This document shows, piece by piece, positions 29,587 to 38,614 of a stretch of DNA of 64,000 nt (position 1 is its first letter; the number at the start of each line of letters is the position of its first letter). The translations under genes and the position numbers were made by a program. The DNA is from Metabacillus niabensis. GTDB lineage: Bacteria; Bacillota; Bacilli; Bacillales; Bacillaceae. The notes beneath the pieces are model-generated. The model made no database searches and was not told the DNA's origin. It saw only the letters and a program-made list of their open reading frames with translations. Where the stretch lies: the NCBI RefSeq assembly GCF_020524345.1, contig NZ_JAIVLH010000003.1, forward strand, positions 1 to 64,000, written 5' to 3'.

Positions 29587-29600
29587 TGAAATCGATTTCA
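29587..29600. promoter_or_regulatory. LacI-type operator candidate upstream of iolB (perfect palindrome)
   Basis: TGAAATCGATTTCA, identical to the site upstream of iolA, 63 bases before the iolB start codon. Confidence 0.65.
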
Positions 29601-29755
29601 TTCATTACTATAAAAGAATGAAAAAATCACCTAGGGTATTTAGTTTATTTCACTTGTTGCTCCAAAAAGGTCATGCCAAGCGTTTTTGCGACAGAATTTT
29701 TACCTATCTTGAACTTTTTAGTCCATTCATATTCTTTTAATGACAGGATTACTAT

Positions 29756-29769
29756 TGCAATCGATTTCA
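29756..29769. promoter_or_regulatory. Second LacI-type operator candidate upstream of iolB
   Basis: TGCAATCGATTTCA, one mismatch from the palindrome, 169 bases upstream of the first site (about 16 helical turns). Confidence 0.5.
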
Positions 29770-29832
29770 TTTATATGTCTTATTAGACTTTAATATTCTC
29801 GTTGTGGTTAGAAATACTAAATTTATAATTTA

Positions 29833-29861
29833 ATAGTAACACTTACATAAAGCGCTTTCAA
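29833..29861 (-). promoter_or_regulatory. Promoter of the iolB operon with overlapping cre box
   Basis: On the minus strand TTGAAA (29861-29856) and TACTAT (29838-29833) are 17 bases apart, a fair SigA promoter. The -35 box lies inside TTGAAAGCGCTTTAT, a cre box with one mismatch, so CcpA binding would exclude polymerase. Confidence 0.55.
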
Positions 29862-29956
29862 GTTTTGTTTGGAATTTAATAAATTTCGATACTATCCCGG
29901 AAAAGGTCTATCTCAAAGGGCGGGATTACTCCTGCTGATCTGATGGATACTTTATG

Positions 29957-30346
29957 TTAAAGCTTACCTGTTAAAAATTGTGCTTCACCCAGTCCAAAAC
30001 TCCAATCCGCATTATTATTTTCTGTAATCGATATCATGAGATCTTCAGGTGAAACACCACACTCTGTTTTCAGTCTATCAGCTAATAACGCATATAACTT
30101 TTCTTTCTGACTTGTTGTACGTTTTTTACTTACAACACTTATAAGAACCAAGTCCTTTGTTCTTGTAAACCCTAACCCTGTATCTTGAATGATCAATTCA
30201 TTTGGAGCATGCTGGTGAACAATTTGATAACGATCACGTTGAGGCACTTGAAAAGCATCCACCATCGCTTGGTGAGCTGTATCAAGCAACTTCCTTAATG
30301 TTTCTTCATCTCGACCTTCTACTAAATCAAAACGTAATAATGGCAT
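29957..30346 (-). CDS. Tautomerase-family protein (YrdN-like)
   Basis: A 129-residue member of the 4-oxalocrotonate tautomerase/MSAD-like superfamily. After removal of the first Met the N-terminal residue is Pro (MPLLRFDL), the catalytic base of this family. The sequence closely follows B. subtilis YrdN, including DRYQIVHQH and [16 protein letters not shown] at the end. The natural substrate is unknown. It starts 27 bases after iolR and is probably cotranscribed with it, which hints at a side role in keto-sugar handling. Confidence 0.85.
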   Translation of the reverse strand: MPLLRFDLVEGRDEETLRKLLDTAHQAMVDAFQVPQRDRYQIVHQHAPNELIIQDTGLGFTRTKDLVLISVVSKKRTTSQKEKLYALLADRLKTECGVSPEDLMISITENNNADWSFGLGEAQFLTGKL

Positions 30347-30373
30347 AAATCTAAATCCCCCTAAATAATTTTT

Positions 30374-31129
30374 TTAACTTGAAATGATTAATTCAATACC
30401 ATGTTTCTTTGTAAAATGCTGATACTCTTCTCCCGGAAATTTGTTTGTAATAATACAATCAACATCTTCGAGATCACAATACGTCATTAAAGCATATCGA
30501 CCAAATTTAATATGATCAACCAGCAAATAAATTTCATCACTTTTTTGAACAACAGCTTGCTTAATTTCACTTTCATGTGGAGATGAATGTGTTACCCCAT
30601 TTTCTAGTGTAATTCCAGTGGAAGCCATAAAAGCTTTATTAATGTTGTAGGATCTTAAAAGATCCATATTTTTCAAGCTAACAAATGACTTCGTCTTACG
30701 ATCAAACACACCACCGGTTGAGATGACATTAAGATTTTCATATGGAAAAGAATTGAAAATAAAATCTAAATTATTTGTAATAATTGTCACTTGTTTATCT
30801 TTTATAAACTTCACCATTTCAAGTGTTGTTGTTCCTGAATCAACATAAATAATGTCTCCATCTTGAATTAAATCAGCTGCAGCTTTTGCAATAGATATCT
30901 TTTCTAACTGATTCTTTGTCTGTCTTTCATTAAATGATTTAAGAGTTGCATGATTAACTGCTACTCCCCCATAAACCTTTTTAATCTTGCCTCTTTCCAC
31001 TAATTGCTGAATATCTCTTCTTATTGTGTTCTTAGAAACTTCAAATACCTCGACAAGTTCATCTAAAGAAACTGTTTGTTGCTGAAAAATATAATCTTGA
31101 ATTTGTTCAATTCTTTCCGTTTTTATCAT
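30374..31129 (-). CDS. iolR: DeoR-family repressor of inositol catabolism
   Basis: A 251-residue DeoR-family regulator: helix-turn-helix at about 20-40 (SLDELVEVFEVSKNTIRRDI) and a sugar-phosphate-binding domain with YVDSGTTTLEM and later SSPHESEIKQAV. In B. subtilis the inducer of IolR is 2-deoxy-5-keto-gluconate 6-phosphate (established). Start ATG 31129 after AGAGGGA. It is divergent from the inositol transporter gene, whose leader carries three AYCAA repeats of the IolR type. Confidence 0.92.
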   Translation of the reverse strand: MIKTERIEQIQDYIFQQQTVSLDELVEVFEVSKNTIRRDIQQLVERGKIKKVYGGVAVNHATLKSFNERQTKNQLEKISIAKAAADLIQDGDIIYVDSGTTTLEMVKFIKDKQVTIITNNLDFIFNSFPYENLNVISTGGVFDRKTKSFVSLKNMDLLRSYNINKAFMASTGITLENGVTHSSPHESEIKQAVVQKSDEIYLLVDHIKFGRYALMTYCDLEDVDCIITNKFPGEEYQHFTKKHGIELIISS

Positions 31130-31372
31130 GACAATCCCTCTGTTCTCATTTGGCAGTGTGGTAGTGATGAATATGTCATTAACACTAAATGATTCATGTA
31201 AACCATTTCATCTCCCTTACATCAACTATAAATGGTTCTAACGATTTTTTCAACACTTAACCAAAAAATAATCATAAATATTCAAAAACTTACCCATTTA
31301 TACTACATCTCTTAAAAAATTTACAAGATGAAAAAATACAAGTTTCTGTAACTACTTATTTGAAAGGTCAAT

Positions 31373-31400
31373 AAACCCTTAGTTTATAAGGGTTCTTTTT
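31373..31400 (+). terminator. Terminator-like hairpin upstream of the iolT promoter
   Basis: AACCCTT pairs with AAGGGTT over a 7-base loop and is followed by CTTTTT on the plus strand. It lies before the iolT promoter, so it may shield iolT from upstream transcription. Confidence 0.5.
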
Positions 31401-31442
31401 AATAAATAGATACAAACTTATGAAATTTTTCAAAAATTCTCA

Positions 31443-31471
31443 TTGACTGAAAGCGCTTTTAATATTATGAT
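31443..31471 (+). promoter_or_regulatory. iolT SigA promoter with cre box in the spacer
   Basis: TTGACT (31443-31448) and TATGAT (31466-31471) are 17 bases apart. The spacer and -35 edge contain CTGAAAGCGCTTTTA, a cre box with the full GAAAGCGCTT core, so glucose repression through CcpA is expected. Confidence 0.65.
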
Positions 31472-31514
31472 CAAACCAGATTAAATTACCAAAACATAAT
31501 CAACACATTACCAA
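31470..31514 (+). promoter_or_regulatory. IolR-like operator repeats in the iolT leader
   Basis: ACCAA (31488), ATCAA (31499) and ACCAA (31510) occur at exactly 11-base steps, with a further ATCAA at 31470. They resemble the AYCAA core of the direct repeats reported for B. subtilis IolR (WRAYCAADARD). They lie between the -10 box and the ribosome site. Confidence 0.5.
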
Positions 31515-31538
31515 CATATTGCAAAGGGGAGAATTTAT

Positions 31539-32948
31539 ATGGAACAATCTCAAAAATCTTTTCTATTTAAAGTCATCTTTGTATCAACATTTGGCGGGCT
31601 ACTATTTGGTTACGACACTGGTGTAATCAATGGCGCCTTACCATTTATGTCTGAAGCACTTGGCCTTACGTCGTTTACTGAAGGGCTTGTTGCAAGCTCA
31701 TTGCTTTTTGGTGCAGCTCTTGGTGCAGTTTTCGGTGGTAGATTATCAGATTACAGCGGACGCCGGAACAATATCCTGTTATTAGCTGTTATTTTCTTTG
31801 TCGCTACAGTTGGATGTACGTTGGCACCAAATGTAACGGCTATGGTGTTCTTTCGCTTCCTGCTTGGATTAGCAGTTGGAGGAGCATCAGTAACGGTACC
31901 TAGTTATCTAGCAGAAATGTCTCCAGCGGAGAGTAGAGGAAGAATGGTTACCCAGAACGAATTAATGATTGTGTCCGGTCAACTCTTAGCGTTTGTTATT
32001 AATGCTATTCTAGGTAACACAATGGGCCACCATGATCATGTATGGCGTTATATGTTAATTATTGCCGCACTTCCTGCGATCTTTTTATTCTTTGGAATGC
32101 TTAAGCTTCCAGAAAGTCCCCGTTGGCTCGTTTCTAGACAAAAAAATACGGAAGCTCTACAAGTTTTAAATAAAATCAGAGCAGAAAAGCAAGCGAAATC
32201 AGAATTAAATGAAATTAAATCAATTTTCGAAAAAGAAGCCCAAACTAATAAAGCTACGATGAAAGACATGGCTGTTCCTTGGGTACGACGTATTCTTTTT
32301 ATCGGAATCGGTATTGCAGTTGTTCAACAAGTAACGGGTGTTAACTCTATCATGTATTATGGGACTGAGATTCTGAAAGATGCCGGCTTTGATACTGGTG
32401 CAGCACTAATTGGTAACATCGCAAACGGTCTTATTTCTGTACTCGCTACTTTTGTGGGAATTTGGCTGCTTGGAAAAGTAGGTCGCAGACCAATGCTATT
32501 AACTGGTTTATTAGGTACAACATCAGCGCTTCTTCTTATTGGTATATTCTCCATTGCACTTGAAGGTACTGCAGCTCTTCCATACGTTGTTCTTTCGTTA
32601 ACGGTTTTATTTCTCGCCTTCCAACAAGGTGCTATCTCACCAGTTACATGGTTAATGTTATCAGAAATATTCCCTACTCGTCTAAGAGGTCTCGGTATGG
32701 GTGTTAGTGTATTCTGTTTATGGATTGTTAATTTTTTAATAGGTTTATTATTCCCAGTGCTTTTAGCATCAGTAGGTCTATCAACTACATTCTTTGTTTT
32801 CGTTGGACTCGGAATCATTGCTATGACATTTGTCGTTAAATTCTTACCGGAAACAAAAGGTCTGTCTCTTGAGCAATTGGAGGAGTACTTCCGTAATTAT
32901 GGTAAGGATACTAATACGGTTAAGCAGTTAAGAAAGATAGCTGAATAG
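31539..32948 (+). CDS. iolT: myo-Inositol transporter, MFS sugar porter family
   Basis: Proton-coupled major facilitator of 469 residues with 12 predicted membrane helices. Sugar-porter signatures are present: FGGLLFGYDTGVINGAL in helix 1, GGRLSDYSGRR after helix 2, PESPRWL before the central loop, QQVTGVNSIMYYG in helix 7 and FLPETKGLSLEQ at the C-terminus. Closest in pattern to B. subtilis IolT. Start ATG 31539 after AAAGGGGAG. Transcribed away from iolR and ended by its own terminator. Confidence 0.93.
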   Translation: MEQSQKSFLFKVIFVSTFGGLLFGYDTGVINGALPFMSEALGLTSFTEGLVASSLLFGAALGAVFGGRLSDYSGRRNNILLLAVIFFVATVGCTLAPNVTAMVFFRFLLGLAVGGASVTVPSYLAEMSPAESRGRMVTQNELMIVSGQLLAFVINAILGNTMGHHDHVWRYMLIIAALPAIFLFFGMLKLPESPRWLVSRQKNTEALQVLNKIRAEKQAKSELNEIKSIFEKEAQTNKATMKDMAVPWVRRILFIGIGIAVVQQVTGVNSIMYYGTEILKDAGFDTGAALIGNIANGLISVLATFVGIWLLGKVGRRPMLLTGLLGTTSALLLIGIFSIALEGTAALPYVVLSLTVLFLAFQQGAISPVTWLMLSEIFPTRLRGLGMGVSVFCLWIVNFLIGLLFPVLLASVGLSTTFFVFVGLGIIAMTFVVKFLPETKGLSLEQLEEYFRNYGKDTNTVKQLRKIAE

Positions 32949-32958
32949 ATAAAACGAA

Positions 32959-32985
32959 GGCGCTTATTTTAAAGCGCCCTTTTTG
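32959..32985 (+). terminator. Terminator after iolT
   Basis: GGCGCTT pairs with AAGCGCC over a 6-base loop and is followed by a CTTTTT tract, 10 bases after the stop codon. Confidence 0.85.
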
Positions 32986-33160
32986 ATTTAGCTGTTTTGC
33001 ATAATTTTTTGTTTTTCAATGTATTTTTAATGGTGAAAATTGTTACACCATGTAAGTCAACTTCTAGTACTTCTTTATAGATTTCATAAAGTGTGCCATT
33101 CGTTTTAGCAAATGAAACGACTTCAATTCCATCCTCACGTGCAGCTTCTTTGTGAAACAT
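32969..33160 (-). CDS. Small unrecognised ORF (hypothetical protein or gene remnant)
   Basis: A 63-codon frame with coding-like composition (AT-rich third positions, varied residues, e.g. GTLYEIYKEVLEVDLHG near the middle) and a basic C-terminal tail. It has no ribosome site at its ATG, and its 3' end runs through the iolT terminator. I do not recognise the protein. It may be the tail of a decayed gene; confidence that it is expressed is low. Confidence 0.25.
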   Translation of the reverse strand: MFHKEAAREDGIEVVSFAKTNGTLYEIYKEVLEVDLHGVTIFTIKNTLKNKKLCKTAKSKRAL

Positions 33161-33206
33161 CGTTTTGTAGTTTAGTTAACAACTTTTACTTGGCTTATTC
33201 TCTCTA

Positions 33207-33758
33207 TTACTCCAAATTCGTGTGATAAACTTCCATTTTTTCTTCAGATACTGATAGTTCCTCTTTTAGTCTAACGATAATTAACTCAAAAAGCAGCAGC
33301 TGTGCTTGCTCAAATACCGCCCCCATTGGTTGAGGAGATGTACGGTTCTGGATATCAACTTTCATTGTTTGTGCATCAATTTGTACAACATGGTCTATAT
33401 ATTGTAATAGAGGAGATTCATCAGAAGCTGTTATAAAAACAACTCTGGCAAATTCTTGTTTTACTATTTTCAAAAGAGCTTCTACAGTTGATAAATAACC
33501 CGTACCAGAGCTAGTAATAAATAAATCATTTTTTTGAATTCTTTGTGCTGTAACATCACCAACTACATGAACATCTAAACCTAAATGCATCAGTCTCATC
33601 GCAAATGCTTGAAGCATTAACCGCTCTCTGCCCAGTCCAAATAAAAAGATTTTTCGAGCCTTAATAATCTCTTTTATGAATACTTGAATATCTGTGTCTT
33701 TAATACTAGAGAATGCAACCTTCAATTCTTCCACCATCAATGATTTAAGTTGTTCCAT
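33207..33758 (-). CDS. SIS-domain sugar isomerase (6-phospho-3-hexuloisomerase-like)
   Basis: A single SIS domain of 183 residues, the size of HxlB-type 6-phospho-3-hexuloisomerases, which interconvert 6-phospho-3-hexulose and fructose 6-phosphate. Visible family elements are IFLFGLGRERLM, ITSSGTGYLSTV (phosphosugar-binding Ser/Thr loop) and the C-terminal MGAVFEQAQLLLFE. No hexulose-phosphate synthase gene accompanies it, so it is unlikely to belong to a full ribulose-monophosphate pathway here. Start ATG 33758 after AGGAGG, 18 bases after the PTS gene; probably isomerises a ketose phosphate made from the imported polyol. Confidence 0.85.
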   Translation of the reverse strand: MEQLKSLMVEELKVAFSSIKDTDIQVFIKEIIKARKIFLFGLGRERLMLQAFAMRLMHLGLDVHVVGDVTAQRIQKNDLFITSSGTGYLSTVEALLKIVKQEFARVVFITASDESPLLQYIDHVVQIDAQTMKVDIQNRTSPQPMGAVFEQAQLLLFELIIVRLKEELSVSEEKMEVYHTNLE

Positions 33759-33776
33759 GTTTCCTCCTACAAGTAT

Positions 33777-35207
33777 TTATTCTTTATCAAAACTCCTAAT
33801 TTTTTCCACAAGTTGATCATACTCTTGAAAATTCGTAAAGGATTGAAAAGAATAATAAATTTTATGAGGAGCTCTATCTTGTACCTTTTTCAGAAATGCT
33901 TGATGACATACAATAAGATCAATGTCTGGATCTATATGATCTTGTATCGATGCATTATTTACCTTAACGTCTAAGTTCGCTAATTTTAATTTTTTTCTAA
34001 GCATTGCTGCACCCATAGAACTTGATCCCATACCTGCTTCGCAAACAAATAATACTTTTTCAATCGGCTTTTTAATGGGTTTTTCTCGTAATGGACTACT
34101 TTCAACTTCTTCCATCTTCTTTTCTATCGTATTATTTATCTTTGAAAAATGGTCAATATGCTGTAACGTATTAAGTGTAGCAATTTGAGTTTCAAACTCC
34201 TGCTCGTTAGGACTGATTAATGAACGACCTAATATAATAAAGGATAAAATAAATGACACAATAGCAGAAATGATGATTCCAAATAAAACACCTAGTATAT
34301 CAGCCTTAGGACTCATACCTATCAAGGTAATAATACTACCAGGAGAAGGAATAGAAACTAATCCTATATTAAGAAATTGAAACACTGCATTACCAGCTAT
34401 TCCACCACCGATTACAGCAAATAGAAGTTTCCAATTCCGCAATATATATGGAAAATAAATTTCATGAATTCCTCCAATTGATTGTATGATCATTGATAGT
34501 GTTAAAGACTTTCTTTTCCCATGAACAGACTTGAAAAAGTATGCCAATAAAACACCAAAGCCAGGTCCTGGATTAGATTCGAGGAGGAAAAAGATTGATT
34601 TTCCAATTTCCTTCGCCTGATGAATTCCTATTGGAGTTAAAAACCCGTAATTTATAACATTGTTAAAGAAAAATATCTTCGCTGGCTCAATAATTACTGC
34701 GGCTAATGGTAACCATCCAGAATAAATCACCATTTGCAGCATGTAAATGAACTCTTTGATGCCACTTGATAATAATTGTCCTACGTATAAAAAGCATATA
34801 ATGGTCAAAAAGACACCAACAATTGCAATAATAATATTGGATATTAAAAATTCGAAACCGATTGGAATTTTGTCTTTTAATAGTCTCTCAATTCTATTTA
34901 CGATAAATCCAGCAAATGGACCAATAAACATAGCTCCAATAATAATAGGGACGGAACTTGCCATTGTTAATCCGTAAACAACTAAAGCAGCAACTACAGC
35001 CCCTCGTTTCCCTCCTACTAATTTCCCTCCAGAATATGCTAACAAAATAGGTAATAAAGTTTCATAAATTGGATTAACGAGCAGGAGTATCCGATCATTA
35101 TAAAAATATCCATAGATACCAAATAACTCTTGAATGATCCCGACAGCAATAATCACAGCAATATTCTGGTAAATCATTGCACTGAGTAATTGACCAAATT
35201 TTCTCAT
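33777..35207 (-). CDS. PTS mannitol-type EIICB component
   Basis: Membrane permease that imports and phosphorylates a sugar alcohol. The EIIC part (about 1-340) has the family strings GPFAGFIVNRIE, EPAKIFFFNNVINYG, SNPGPGFGVLLAY and GGIHEIYFPY. A linker leads to the EIIB domain (about 380-476) whose phosphorylated cysteine is Cys389 in FVCEAGMGSSSMG. At 476 residues it matches two-domain MtlA proteins that lack EIIA. Its ATG overlaps the stop of the regulator gene by four bases (ATGA), so the two are translationally coupled. The substrate may be mannitol or a pentitol such as arabitol; the cluster favours a polyol other than mannitol, since no mtlD is present. Confidence 0.9.
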   Translation of the reverse strand: MRKFGQLLSAMIYQNIAVIIAVGIIQELFGIYGYFYNDRILLLVNPIYETLLPILLAYSGGKLVGGKRGAVVAALVVYGLTMASSVPIIIGAMFIGPFAGFIVNRIERLLKDKIPIGFEFLISNIIIAIVGVFLTIICFLYVGQLLSSGIKEFIYMLQMVIYSGWLPLAAVIIEPAKIFFFNNVINYGFLTPIGIHQAKEIGKSIFFLLESNPGPGFGVLLAYFFKSVHGKRKSLTLSMIIQSIGGIHEIYFPYILRNWKLLFAVIGGGIAGNAVFQFLNIGLVSIPSPGSIITLIGMSPKADILGVLFGIIISAIVSFILSFIILGRSLISPNEQEFETQIATLNTLQHIDHFSKINNTIEKKMEEVESSPLREKPIKKPIEKVLFVCEAGMGSSSMGAAMLRKKLKLANLDVKVNNASIQDHIDPDIDLIVCHQAFLKKVQDRAPHKIYYSFQSFTNFQEYDQLVEKIRSFDKE

Positions 35208-37333
35208 CGAGTACTTGGCTCCTTTAATAACGCTTTCATTCTTGTGAAATAAGCACTGGATAAAAGTGACTCTATTTCAATTTTTATCTGCTCCTCTACT
35301 CCTTTCTTGAGAGTCTTAAGAAACGAATCTTCGATTAAATTTGCACTTATTTCACTTATCATTTCTATATGTTCTTTTGGAGCATTAATAGGAGCTGCCA
35401 GCAATAGAATAGTATCGATTTTTTTTTCATCCCAAACTGTTAAACTACTTAATTGAAACACGGATACAAATAATTCACTTACGCCTGAAGTTTTTGTATG
35501 TACCATTGCTAAATGGTCTAGAACAAATGCACCTTGTTTTTCTCTTTTTTCTAAATCGAATAAGACTTGGTCAGAACTCGCTACGACTGAAATAGCTTCC
35601 ACCTTATCCGTTAGGTCTTTTAAAAGAGTATTTTTATCCGCTACTAAATGAAAAACGGATAAATTTCGTAAGATTTGTACCATCGCTTCACCATACTTTG
35701 CTGATCCTACCATTGATACATAACTTTGTTCTTGTGAGCCCTTCGCTGCTTCTTTATCTTTTATTATTATGGTCCCTATCTTTTTACGGATTATATTGAT
35801 TTCTTCTTCTCTTAAAAATGGACTGACCAAAATGTAATGATCTGGTTCCAAAAATGGCAAAGAAACGGTAGACAATATCAATTGATTTTGTGATAAATTG
35901 AATATTCGATCCCTTAATTCAGTTAATGACAATATTGATTCTATTTGGAGATTTGATATTTCTTTCTCCACTCTTGAAGCTAAATATGTCGATGTACCCA
36001 TGCCGCTTGCACAAACAACAATAGCTTTATAGATACGACTTTGTTGCTCTTTTAAACGAATAGCTGATGCACCTATATGGATAGCTAAATAGCCTACTTC
36101 ATCTTCTGGTATCACCTTTCCTACCTTAGCAGAGATGGTTTCACCCGCTTTAAGACAAGCTGTAAAAATATCCGGGTATCGCTGCTTTATTTCTGAAAGC
36201 ATGGGGTTATGAATTTGCAAGCCTAATTTTAGCCTATTTACAGCCGGTACTAAGTGAGCAAGCAACCCTTCAAAAAGTGCAACATCTTCTTTTAACGATA
36301 GTGAGAGCTCTTTTTCGACCGCAGTTATAAAGCATTGCGTTAGATCGTACCATTCCATATCGTCTTGGCTATTTACAACTGTATCAGGATGGTTTAAAAA
36401 ATTAGCACCATATAAATGAAGGGTGATGTATCCAATCTCATATCCCGGTATTGAAATTCCCAACATTTTTTCTAATTTCTTTACAATTTGTTTAGCAATT
36501 GAATACTCTTTCATTGTTTCAATCTCTTGAACTAAATTTTCTTGCTCAAGTACAGTATGTACATCATCTTTAATTCTCTCGATAGCTAATATGAGATGTA
36601 CAACTAAATTGACATAATTTCGGTCAGTTAACTCAATATGAGTTTGGGATTCAATTACTTCTTTTACAGCATGCTCTACTTTTAATATACTCGATGTTTC
36701 GACAAATTTATGTAATCGTTTACAAACCAATTGATTAAACTGACTTCCTTCAATTGTTCCTTCCTCCTGTTCTGAAAGTTGAAAAAACTCAAACCACTCC
36801 TCAAAAGTGATATCTTTATGAAGCAACTTAGATAACATTGACCTTTTATCACTTTCTGCTCCTTTTATAAAAATCCCTACACCAGCTTTTCGAATTACAG
36901 TTACATGATTCTGAATGCATGTCTGTTCTAATTTATCTAAATCATTACTAATAGTTGCTTCTGTAACACCGTATTTATTGCTTAATGTAAAAAATTTGAT
37001 TGGCTCGTTTGTTATTAGTAAATCAAATAATATCCCTTCTTGTCTTTCTTCCGGTGAATAGAGGGTGTATGTATTGGCATTTATTATCATTTCATTAAGT
37101 TTTTTCTTGTCTTCAGGTTTACCATTAATCAAAATGCCTGAACCCATTTTACTTACAACTTCTAGATTAAAGTCTCTTAAAATTGATTTTAAAGAAGAAA
37201 CTTCCCTTTGCATTGTTCTCGAACTTACCTTAAACTGTGCAGAAATCTGTTTATAAGAAACAGGTGAAGGTGCATTCAACAATGTTCGTAATATGGATTC
37301 CTGTCTGGAGCTTAATAACTGAAACTTACTCAT
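35204..37333 (-). CDS. MtlR-like PTS-controlled transcriptional activator (HTH-PRD-PRD-EIIB-EIIA)
   Basis: A 709-residue regulator with DeoR-type helix-turn-helix (about 1-70, SRQESILRTLLNAPSP and VSSRTMQREV), a second HTH-like part to about 170, two PTS regulation domains (about 185-400), a galactitol-type EIIB-like domain (VVCASGMGTSTYLASRV) and a C-terminal mannitol-type EIIA-like domain (DHLAMVHT with likely phospho-His). MtlR proteins are switched by PTS-dependent phosphorylation of these domains. The start is ATG 37333, four bases after GGGGGAG. It lies directly before its presumed target PTS gene, with a 4-base overlap. Confidence 0.9.
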   Translation of the reverse strand: MSKFQLLSSRQESILRTLLNAPSPVSYKQISAQFKVSSRTMQREVSSLKSILRDFNLEVVSKMGSGILINGKPEDKKKLNEMIINANTYTLYSPEERQEGILFDLLITNEPIKFFTLSNKYGVTEATISNDLDKLEQTCIQNHVTVIRKAGVGIFIKGAESDKRSMLSKLLHKDITFEEWFEFFQLSEQEEGTIEGSQFNQLVCKRLHKFVETSSILKVEHAVKEVIESQTHIELTDRNYVNLVVHLILAIERIKDDVHTVLEQENLVQEIETMKEYSIAKQIVKKLEKMLGISIPGYEIGYITLHLYGANFLNHPDTVVNSQDDMEWYDLTQCFITAVEKELSLSLKEDVALFEGLLAHLVPAVNRLKLGLQIHNPMLSEIKQRYPDIFTACLKAGETISAKVGKVIPEDEVGYLAIHIGASAIRLKEQQSRIYKAIVVCASGMGTSTYLASRVEKEISNLQIESILSLTELRDRIFNLSQNQLILSTVSLPFLEPDHYILVSPFLREEEINIIRKKIGTIIIKDKEAAKGSQEQSYVSMVGSAKYGEAMVQILRNLSVFHLVADKNTLLKDLTDKVEAISVVASSDQVLFDLEKREKQGAFVLDHLAMVHTKTSGVSELFVSVFQLSSLTVWDEKKIDTILLLAAPINAPKEHIEMISEISANLIEDSFLKTLKKGVEEQIKIEIESLLSSAYFTRMKALLKEPSTR

Positions 37334-37490
37334 TTTACTCCCCCAATTCAATTTATGTTAAATTTTAACTAAATCTCTTATGTCATTATATAGTAAGCAT
37401 AAAATCTCTGAAAAGGGGGAATCAAAAAAATATATAGCTATACGGTTCCTTCATTCTCGGTTTCGTATATAAAATAAATTAGCTTAGACT

Positions 37491-38510
37491 CTATATGTCT
37501 ATGACAACTTTTATATGGCCTTTCCCAGTTTCCACCTGATACAAAGCACGTTCAAATTCGTCGAGACTATATCGATGTGTGATAAGTTTTTGAGTGCTTA
37601 CTACTCCATTTTCAATAAATTTTAATGCACGATCAAAACAATGGGTTTGTGCAAAGGATCCAATAATCTTCAACTCTTTTTGAAAAATTTCATAAGGACT
37701 TAACTGGATTGTATCTTTTTGTGCTGCAACACCATAAATCACAACTTTTGCACCATTTTTACAAAATTGAGGTAAGTGTTGTATAACCTCTTTTGCCCCT
37801 GTAGCGTCAATCACAATATCAAAGCCTTTTGGAAAAAGATTGTTTATTTCTTGTTCATGTTTCGAATAATTAGATCGCTCCATTTGCACAACATGATCAG
37901 CTGCTAACTCTTTCACTAATGCTAGTTTTTTCGAATCAGATGCTGACACCACTACATTTCCAGCACCCGCATTTTTTAATAATTGCGCTAAAATGATCCC
38001 AGTCGGCCCTGTACCAAACATTAGTACATCATCACCAGGTTTGACATCGATCACATCCAAACCATGTACAGCACATGCTGTTGGCTCAGCAAAAACAGCT
38101 TGATCATATGATAAATTCCTTATCTGAAAGACTTTATCATGATTCACGACAACATATTCTGAAAAACCGCCTGGTCCATTAACTCCTAAAGAATAAAAAT
38201 TTTCACAATAGAGAGGTTCATTACGTTTACAATAATAGCAATGGCCACATAAAACTGTATTATCACAAGCAACACGATCACCTATTGTTATACCTTTTAC
38301 GTTTTCTCCTACTTGAACAACTTCACCGACAAATTCATGTCCAGGAACGAGAGGAAAACCTGCAATAAATTCCCCATGGTGAATATGAATATCTGTACGG
38401 CATACTCCACATGTTTTCACTTTAATCAAAACTTGTTGGCTTTTTATAACAGGATTTTGTACATTCTTAACTGAAAATGTTAATGGGCTTTCATATAAAA
38501 CAGCTTTCAT
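37491..38510 (-). CDS. Zinc-dependent medium-chain alcohol dehydrogenase (polyol or polyol-phosphate dehydrogenase)
   Basis: A 339-residue MDR enzyme. Catalytic zinc ligands lie in CGVCRTDIH (Cys36-type) and GHEFVGEV with His and Glu; the structural zinc lobe has four cysteines in CGHCYYCKRNEPLYC. Coenzyme motif FGTGPTG. In gram-positive arabitol PTS operons enzymes of this type act as arabitol-phosphate dehydrogenases (established for Enterococcus and B. methanolicus); a similar role here is inference. Start ATG 38510 after AAAGGGGAG. It lies between the sorbitol-dehydrogenase-like gene and the MtlR-like regulator gene. Confidence 0.88.
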   Translation of the reverse strand: MKAVLYESPLTFSVKNVQNPVIKSQQVLIKVKTCGVCRTDIHIHHGEFIAGFPLVPGHEFVGEVVQVGENVKGITIGDRVACDNTVLCGHCYYCKRNEPLYCENFYSLGVNGPGGFSEYVVVNHDKVFQIRNLSYDQAVFAEPTACAVHGLDVIDVKPGDDVLMFGTGPTGIILAQLLKNAGAGNVVVSASDSKKLALVKELAADHVVQMERSNYSKHEQEINNLFPKGFDIVIDATGAKEVIQHLPQFCKNGAKVVIYGVAAQKDTIQLSPYEIFQKELKIIGSFAQTHCFDRALKFIENGVVSTQKLITHRYSLDEFERALYQVETGKGHIKVVIDI

Positions 38511-38614
38511 TTTTTTCTCCCCTTTCCATTTTTACTATTCGTTCATCCCTATCTTTCTACAAAAAATCTCATTATTGCCTTGCTGATAAGACATTTGCTT
38601 AATCTTTATTATTC

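Larger units (their letters stand above)
29525..29956. other. Promoter region of the iolB operon
   Basis: About 430 bases without a gene. It holds two ATCGAT-type operator candidates and a cre/promoter pair, listed separately. An ORF on the plus strand here (29555-29740) is not credible. Confidence 0.6.
31130..31538. other. Divergent control region of iolR and iolT
   Basis: About 410 AT-rich bases between iolR and iolT. It contains a terminator-like hairpin, the iolT promoter with a cre box and IolR-like repeats, listed separately. No gene is visible. Confidence 0.6.

Noticed and set aside
29555-29740. 61-codon plus-strand ORF upstream of iolB
   Set aside because: Occupies the operator region, no ribosome site, no recognisable protein.
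32357-32818. 153-codon minus-strand ORF inside iolT
   Set aside because: Antisense to conserved transporter codons, with low-complexity content and no start signal.
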